Shown piece after piece: positions 58,778 to 64,000 of a DNA stretch of 64,000 nucleotides; position 1 is the first letter of the stretch; every line of letters begins with the position of its first letter. A program made the translations under genes and the position numbers. The notes beneath the pieces are model-generated. The model saw nothing but the letters and a program-made list of their open reading frames with translations, searched no databases and was not told where the DNA came from. Source of the DNA: Leptospira harrisiae (GTDB lineage Bacteria; Spirochaetota; Leptospiria; Leptospirales; Leptospiraceae); NCBI RefSeq assembly GCF_002811945.1, contig NZ_NPDX01000001.1:991001-1055000 (forward strand). The letters run 5' to 3'.

Positions 58778-59614
58778 ATGAATTATAGTTTAAAAGGCAG
58801 AACCGTAATCATCACGGGCATTACGGATTCTTCATCACTTGCACTCGTGATTGCAAAAGAATGTAAACAATTAGGTGCAAATCTGATTTGTACTGGGCTT
58901 GGGAAAACTGAGTTTCACCAAAATCTTTCTGAAGCTGGTCTTTCCTTTTTAGACCGCACTTACTCCGATTTCACCAAAACCGTCAAGGAAGAGTTAGGTG
59001 AAGATGCTATCACCTTTCCCTTGGATGTGACCATTCAGGCAAATATTGATTCTTTTGCTGATTTTCTGCATTCAAATCATATTAAAGTTCATTCCCTTTT
59101 GCATTCCATCGCAATGGATAAAACCATTCGCCAGGGAAAGGTAAAACCTATCATGTCTATATCACGTGAAGAGTTTATGGATGCCATGAATGTATCTGCA
59201 TTTTCACTACTTGCACTTACTCAGAGTTTTTATCAAAGAAATGTAATGGTGGAAGGTGGTTCCATTGTTGCATTAAGTTATTTGGGAGCTGAACGTGTAG
59301 TCTCCCATCCTTATAAAAACATAGGAGTCGCAAAGTCAGCACTGGAGCGTCTTGTGAAAGAAATGGCAATGGAACTTGGAAAGGAAAAACAAATTCAAGT
59401 CAATGCCATTCGATTTTCGCCTTATCGTGCCAGTAAAGCCGGTTCAGCGATTGAAGGTTTGGAGCAAGCGGAAATCAATTGTGAATTATTGGCTCCCCTT
59501 GGTAACGCTTCTGCCAAAGATTTAGCAGAAGAAGTCGCCTATTTGTTTCGACCAGGCAATCGCATTACGGGTGAAATACGGCATGTCGATGGTGGTTATC
59601 ATATCCGTGGATAA
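58778..59614 (+). CDS. fabI: Enoyl-[acyl-carrier-protein] reductase (NADH)
   Basis: 278 aa. Short-chain dehydrogenase family FabI, the last step of each fatty-acid elongation cycle. ITGITDSSSLALVIAKE is the FabI-type cofactor motif (GIxxxxSxA). SYLGAERVV (Y168) and the catalytic Y179-x6-K186 (YKNIGVAK) are intact. HVDGGYHIRG at the end is typical. GAGGGTAAAA precedes ATG. Confidence 0.93.
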   Translation: MNYSLKGRTVIITGITDSSSLALVIAKECKQLGANLICTGLGKTEFHQNLSEAGLSFLDRTYSDFTKTVKEELGEDAITFPLDVTIQANIDSFADFLHSNHIKVHSLLHSIAMDKTIRQGKVKPIMSISREEFMDAMNVSAFSLLALTQSFYQRNVMVEGGSIVALSYLGAERVVSHPYKNIGVAKSALERLVKEMAMELGKEKQIQVNAIRFSPYRASKAGSAIEGLEQAEINCELLAPLGNASAKDLAEEVAYLFRPGNRITGEIRHVDGGYHIRG

Positions 59615-59616
59615 AT

Positions 59617-61038
59617 TTACGAAAAGAGTTGCAAAACCAAACTTTCAAAATGGTTTCCTCTCTCTTCAAAATTTTTATACAAATCAAAACTAGCTCCTGC
59701 CGGTGAAAAAATCACCGACAAGGAGTTGGGATGATTCTTCGCTTTAGTAACAAGCTTGGAATCAATTGTTTGTTTATAAAAATTTGAATCCATTTTATTT
59801 TTTAGATCTAGGAGAAGTGAGGGAAGGTCGGGAAAATAATAAACTGGAAGTCCTGTTTTGTCAAACTCCGTTTTCCAAACTTCTATAGCTTTCCCATAAA
59901 CCCAAATAGGACATTCTAATTCTTTCCATCTTTTTAAAAATGGTTCGATGGGTTCCGTTTTAGGAATTCCTCCTAAAATCAAAATCAATCCATCTCCTTT
60001 TTTGAATCCAGAAATTCCTGAAAGCATAGAATGTAAATTTGTTGATTTAGAGTCGTTGATGAATTGGATATTTTGATATTGATTTTGAAATAAAGAACTA
60101 TCCATTTTTCGAAAACGGTGGGGAAGCCCAGTGAAAGACTCAAATTGGTTTTGTATCTCCTTCCATTCCATACCTATTGTTTCACAGAGTGCAATCGCAA
60201 AACATAAATTCATTAAGTTGTGTTTCCCTTTGAGTGGGAATTTTGCCGCATCATAAATATGATTTGGAGTGTGAATTTGGTTCGGATCTAAACTTACAAA
60301 ATATTTTTGTCCTTCACCTATGAATTGTAAATTGTCATAATTCGATGGTTGGTCTGGAAGGAATTCTAAAAACTTTGGATTGATAAATGACTTGTGATTA
60401 GGATCTACTAAATTTTGGATTTTCCATTTTGCCTTTGCATACGATCCCATGGTTTTATGTCGTTCAAGATGGTCAGAGGCCAAATTTAAAATAGCAGAGG
60501 CAGTTAATTGTAAGTTAGGTGAATCATCCAATTGATAACTGGAAAGTTCTAACACAACTAAATCTAAAGGTTCTAAACAAAAGGAAGTAAAAGGAACACC
60601 AATGTTCCCACCCATTTTTGAATTGGGAAATTTTGATTGTAAAATATGATATGTGAGCGCTGTTGTTGTCGACTTACCATCGGTGCCAGTGATACCAATG
60701 ATCGGACCTTTGTAAAATACTCTTGCCAAAGCGATTTCGCTAAGCATGGGAATTTGTCTTATTTTCGCTTCATTCAGGATAGGATGGTCAGGAAGAATGC
60801 CTGGGCTTTTGATGATACAATCAATCCCTTCCAAAGTCTCCTGTGGGTGATTGTCTGACAAAACCGAAACATAAAAAAGTTGGTTTGCTTTTTCGGGAAA
60901 TCTATCTGCAAGGATGGACCTCTTACTCAGAGAAGATAATAACTTAGCTGAGGAATCACCAGAGGACCCACCTCCTAAAATCAGGAAATTTTGGAATTGG
61001 TCGAGCTGGGAGAACGTTGGAATGGATTCAGAAAACAT
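59617..61038 (-). CDS. murD: UDP-N-acetylmuramoylalanine--D-glutamate ligase
   Basis: 473 aa from ATG 61038, which has GGAG 9 bases upstream (the frame is open to 61110 with other ATG codons). Adds D-Glu to UDP-MurNAc-Ala in peptidoglycan synthesis. Features: N-terminal Rossmann (FLILGGGSSGDSSAKLL), ATP P-loop GITGTDGKSTTT (115-126), SSYQLDDSPNL, and NDSKSTN. No other mur gene is nearby. Divergent from the STAS gene. Confidence 0.92.
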   Translation of the reverse strand: MFSESIPTFSQLDQFQNFLILGGGSSGDSSAKLLSSLSKRSILADRFPEKANQLFYVSVLSDNHPQETLEGIDCIIKSPGILPDHPILNEAKIRQIPMLSEIALARVFYKGPIIGITGTDGKSTTTALTYHILQSKFPNSKMGGNIGVPFTSFCLEPLDLVVLELSSYQLDDSPNLQLTASAILNLASDHLERHKTMGSYAKAKWKIQNLVDPNHKSFINPKFLEFLPDQPSNYDNLQFIGEGQKYFVSLDPNQIHTPNHIYDAAKFPLKGKHNLMNLCFAIALCETIGMEWKEIQNQFESFTGLPHRFRKMDSSLFQNQYQNIQFINDSKSTNLHSMLSGISGFKKGDGLILILGGIPKTEPIEPFLKRWKELECPIWVYGKAIEVWKTEFDKTGLPVYYFPDLPSLLLDLKNKMDSNFYKQTIDSKLVTKAKNHPNSLSVIFSPAGASFDLYKNFEERGNHFESLVLQLFS

Positions 61039-61098
61039 TGATTGACACTCCGCTAAAATACGATGATTTTGTAAAATCATATCAGGTTGGGTAAATCG

Positions 61099-61431
61099 GT
61101 GCTGAAACACGAAGTGAAAGACGGAAAACTAGTCGTTTATCTGGAAGGTCGATTGGACGTTTCTGTGGCAAATGAAGTGGAAGAGGGCCTTATGGAACTC
61201 ATCGATAATGCTGGACATCGAAAGGTCCTCTTAAATATGAAAGATGTCGAATATATGTCTTCTTCTGGGTTCAGAGCTTGTATTTCTACTCTTAGAAAGC
61301 TGAATTCCAAAGAGGGTGCTTTAAAAATTTCCAATATCAAACCTGCGGTTAAACGTATCTTTGATGTCATTGAACTCACTTCTCTTTTTGATATCTACGA
61401 TTCTGAAGATGCAGCGCTTAAAGCGTTTTAA
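61099..61431 (+). CDS. STAS-domain anti-sigma factor antagonist
   Basis: 110 aa from GTG 61099 (GGTTGGG upstream at good spacing; TTG 61087 is another possible start). SpoIIAA-like anti-anti-sigma fold: LVVYLEGRLDVSVANEVEEGL, then MKDVEYMSSSGFRACI with the phosphorylatable serine. Such proteins release sigma or act as partner-switch regulators. Only nine bases separate it from trpC. The partner kinase is not in the window. Confidence 0.88.
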   Translation: MLKHEVKDGKLVVYLEGRLDVSVANEVEEGLMELIDNAGHRKVLLNMKDVEYMSSSGFRACISTLRKLNSKEGALKISNIKPAVKRIFDVIELTSLFDIYDSEDAALKAF

Positions 61432-61439
61432 GCGGGTCC

Positions 61440-62198
61440 TTGAATCCAGTTCTACATAAGATCGTCGAGACCAAACATGAAGAGATCAGCCTAGCAAAAG
61501 GTAGGTCTTTTCCCGCTCGTAAAATTCCCATTCGTGCTTGGGAATCAAATCTCAAATCCAGTTCCATAACAGTCATTGCGGAATGCAAAAAAGGAAGTCC
61601 AAGCTCTGGGATCCTTCGTGAGGAATACGATCCGGTTCAAATTGCATCCATCTATGAAGCTTCTGGTGCTGGTGCGATTTCAGTTCTTACTGACTCAAAC
61701 TATTTTTTTGGTTCATTAACAGATTTATCCTCTGTTGCGGAGTCTGTGTCCATCCCAGTGATTCGGAAGGACTTCATCATTGATCCTCTTCAAATAGAAG
61801 AGGCTTATGCATATGGTGCATCAGCAATCTTACTGATTGTAAGAATCCTTACTCCAAAGGAATTATCATCTTTACACAGTTTTGCGAAAAGCTTGGGTCT
61901 TTCTATACTTGTGGAAACACATAATAAAGAAGAAGTAAAAATCGCTTTAGACTCTGGAGCAACAACGATCGGTATCAATACCAGAGACCTTGATACATTT
62001 GAAATTCATAAAAATCTAATCGAAGAAATAGCTCCAGAATTAGATGATTCCATCATTAGAGTTGCAGAATCAGGGATTGTTAGTTTTAAAGATTGGCAAA
62101 AATACAAAGGTATCATTGATTCAATGTTAGTTGGCACTTATTTTATGAAAAGTAAAGACATAGCAAAAGACTTTCGATCCCTTCTGTCTGAGAATTAA
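61440..62198 (+). CDS. trpC: Indole-3-glycerol phosphate synthase
   Basis: 252 aa. TIM-barrel enzyme of tryptophan synthesis that closes the indole ring. Start TTG 61440, eight bases after the STAS stop, with GCGGG just upstream. IAECKKGSPSSG (catalytic Glu and Lys, phosphate site), IRKDFIIDPLQIEEAYAYGASAILLI, TIGINTRDL and VAESGI are the TrpC signatures. Normal length, no fusion to TrpF. Other trp genes are not here. Confidence 0.94.
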   Translation: MNPVLHKIVETKHEEISLAKGRSFPARKIPIRAWESNLKSSSITVIAECKKGSPSSGILREEYDPVQIASIYEASGAGAISVLTDSNYFFGSLTDLSSVAESVSIPVIRKDFIIDPLQIEEAYAYGASAILLIVRILTPKELSSLHSFAKSLGLSILVETHNKEEVKIALDSGATTIGINTRDLDTFEIHKNLIEEIAPELDDSIIRVAESGIVSFKDWQKYKGIIDSMLVGTYFMKSKDIAKDFRSLLSEN

Positions 62199-62332
62199 AT
62201 TCAGGTTTTTTAGTACATTTTAGGAATTTTTGGCAATATCCAGCATGGTATTTGGGGTATCCCTTATTAAGTGTAAAAATTTCAAAGATAATTTCGCTTT
62301 TCTCCTATTGTCCTTCCACTAATCTATCCTCC

Positions 62333-64000
62333 ATGAACTGGAAGCAATTCCTAAAGGGATTCATTTTGTTTCTATTATATATAGGAACTGCCAAATTAGG
62401 AATGAAGTTCTTTTCGTTCCAACCGGTAAACCTTGCTGTTCTCTGGATCCCATCTGGGATTGGGCTTATTGGGTGTTTGTTTTTTGGATTTCGTTTTCTT
62501 CCTGTTGTTTGGCTTGCTAGTTTTCTTGCCAATAAAGATGGACTAATCAGTAGCCAACATGGTTTAAACCAATTCGATTTGTATTTGAGTATTTGTTTAA
62601 CTGCCGGTGTTGATACTCTACAATCAACCTTGGCGTATACGTTTTGGATTCAAAAAATTCGTAAAAGTTTAAATTCAGCGAAAGACAATTTTTATTTTGT
62701 TACTTATGTTTGTTTTCTTTCCAGTTTAATTTCCATTGTTTGTCTGGGTGGAATCTTAAATTATTTTGGATATTTTTATCAGTTAAATTTTTCTGAAATT
62801 GTTCGAACTTTAATTGTGATTATCTTCGGGGATACAATTGGGATTTTTATTACCGTTCCTTTTTTTATGGCGTGGAGAAAATTCCGGTTTGAGGATTTGT
62901 CAATCAAACTCATCCTTTGGACCACTGCTTTTATTCTAGTCCAAGCTATTATTGTTTATCATTTTCCTTATCTTTTCTTTTTATCATTTTTAATTCTCAT
63001 TTATCTGGGTTATCGATTTCAAATTCGAGGTGTTACCTTAGGAGTATTTTTATTATATCTTTCTAGTATTCTTATGACTCGATTGGGCGTTGGACCATTT
63101 GTTTATCCAGGAGTTTTTGATTCCTATATTTATTTGATTTCGTTTTTGATTCCATTTTCAATTTTGTCTGAGTTTATTACCTTACAATACCAACGACTCA
63201 TTGCTTATCGATTTGAGTTAGAAAAAAAAGTTTTTGAACGAACAAAGTTACTTAGAAAACAGGTATTTGAAAAAAACAAAGCAATTGAAGCACTTCACAA
63301 TTCTGAAAAACTTCTGAGTGAGTCCAATCGAACCAAAGATATTTTTTTTTCCATTATAGCCCATGACTTAAGAAATCCATTAGGTGCTTTTAAACAACTA
63401 ACAGAACTTATGTACACTGACTTTGATACATATTCAGATTTGGAAAAAAAAGAAACGATCTTCGATATTCAAAATTCAGCTTCTATGTTATATGGACTTT
63501 TGGAACAACTTTTGGATTGGGCAAGAACCCAAACTGGAAATATGCCATTCAGACCCAAACGTGTTAATCTTTCCAATCTGATCACAAAGATTACTGAACA
63601 GGTAGAATCCGCTGCAAAAAATAAATCCATTCGGATTTTAACTGATATACCTCCTGAGTCTGACTTTGTTTACGCAGATTCAGAAATGGTCCAAGCTATC
63701 CTTCGCAACCTAATTACAAACTCGATAAAGTTTACCGATGAAAATGGAGAAATTCGTATTGTAGCAAGGCAAGATGAAGATGGTGTTCGGGTAGAATGCC
63801 ATGACAATGGAATTGGTATGGACAGTTCTGATTTAGAAAAATTATTCCGTGTGGATGCCCAGCTCACAAGTATCGGTTTGGAAGGAGAAAAGGGAACAGG
63901 GCTTGGTTTGATTCTATGTAATGAATTTATCAAATTACATGGAGGCGAAATTTGGGCTACGAGCGAAAAAGGTAAAGGAACAACGGTTAGTTTCCGTTTA
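62333..64000 (+). CDS. Membrane sensor histidine kinase, 3'-truncated by window end
   Basis: 556 residues are visible from ATG 62333 with no stop before the window ends. The N-terminal half (about 1-295) is a multi-pass membrane sensor of MASE1 type with about eight helices (FQPVNLAVLWIPSGIGL near the start). A short coiled coil leads to a HisKA domain with H344 in IIAHDLRNPLG. An HATPase_c domain follows: NLITNSIKF (N box), DNGIGM (G1) and GTGLGL (G2). Only a few residues of the kinase domain, or a further C-terminal domain, may be missing. 134 bases separate it from trpC; no terminator is obvious there. Confidence 0.9.
   Translation, partial: MNWKQFLKGFILFLLYIGTAKLGMKFFSFQPVNLAVLWIPSGIGLIGCLFFGFRFLPVVWLASFLANKDGLISSQHGLNQFDLYLSICLTAGVDTLQSTLAYTFWIQKIRKSLNSAKDNFYFVTYVCFLSSLISIVCLGGILNYFGYFYQLNFSEIVRTLIVIIFGDTIGIFITVPFFMAWRKFRFEDLSIKLILWTTAFILVQAIIVYHFPYLFFLSFLILIYLGYRFQIRGVTLGVFLLYLSSILMTRLGVGPFVYPGVFDSYIYLISFLIPFSILSEFITLQYQRLIAYRFELEKKVFERTKLLRKQVFEKNKAIEALHNSEKLLSESNRTKDIFFSIIAHDLRNPLGAFKQLTELMYTDFDTYSDLEKKETIFDIQNSASMLYGLLEQLLDWARTQTGNMPFRPKRVNLSNLITKITEQVESAAKNKSIRILTDIPPESDFVYADSEMVQAILRNLITNSIKFTDENGEIRIVARQDEDGVRVECHDNGIGMDSSDLEKLFRVDAQLTSIGLEGEKGTGLGLILCNEFIKLHGGEIWATSEKGKGTTVSFRL

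Overview
This window reads as chromosomal housekeeping DNA from a spirochete of the genus Leptospira, most likely a saprophytic (L. biflexa-like) species. The evidence is the A+T-rich coding style, a HemC-HemD fused haem operon with a HemR-type box in front of hemA, a mitochondrial-type EF-G of the spirochete kind, a complete assimilatory sulfate pathway, and periplasmic-flagellum genes. The species assignment is an inference. I saw no insertion sequence, prophage, CRISPR array or attachment site, and gene density is very high with many 1-4 bp overlaps.

Layout. 1-5500: the 3' part of thrB, two small unrecognised genes, a membrane-anchored DsbA-like protein, mdh with a terminator, then an alpha/beta hydrolase and a MarR regulator that diverge across a clear palindromic operator. 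5529-10081 (minus): a tightly packed run of a LysM/degenerate-M23 protein, an amidohydrolase, two cyclic-nucleotide-binding proteins, tRNA-Arg(CCU) and prmC. 10182-22584: fusA; a TrkH/KtrB-type K+ channel; an unrecognised anchored protein, a UbiA-family phosphoribosyltransferase and a thioredoxin; PhaR; a HEAT-repeat protein; cysK; and topA, which appears to start at a non-AUG (ATT) codon.

22574-31848: the haem pathway. On the minus strand hemA, hemCD, hemB, hemL, hemE, hemN and hemG overlap one another; hemH converges from the plus strand. The set runs from glutamyl-tRNA to protohaem. HemA is unusually short. A TGACA-N6-TGACA box lies between hemA and the divergent msrB.

33131-33479: RNase P RNA (rnpB), whose 3' end overlaps the stop codon of a NERD-domain ATPase gene. 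35669-49366: sulfur assimilation. Sulfate is imported by Sbp-CysTWA, activated by CysDN, reduced by a CysH of the APS-reductase type (no cysC) and then by CysJI; siroheme for CysI is made by the adjacent CobA and Met8-like proteins, and cysK elsewhere in the window can fix the sulfide. A TauD-like dioxygenase and a BASS transporter are embedded in this block. Candidate shared operators and a start-abutting hairpin are visible there.

49546-64000: fliK, flgD and flgE (hook assembly), a TPR protein and its membrane neighbour, a GAF/HD-GYP protein, fabI, murD, a STAS anti-anti-sigma factor, trpC, and a membrane histidine kinase cut by the window end. The points most worth a second look are the ATT start of topA, the truncated HemA, the tRNA whose acceptor stem supplies the prmC ribosome-binding site, the sulfur-regulon operators, and the dioxygenase/transporter pair in the sulfate block.
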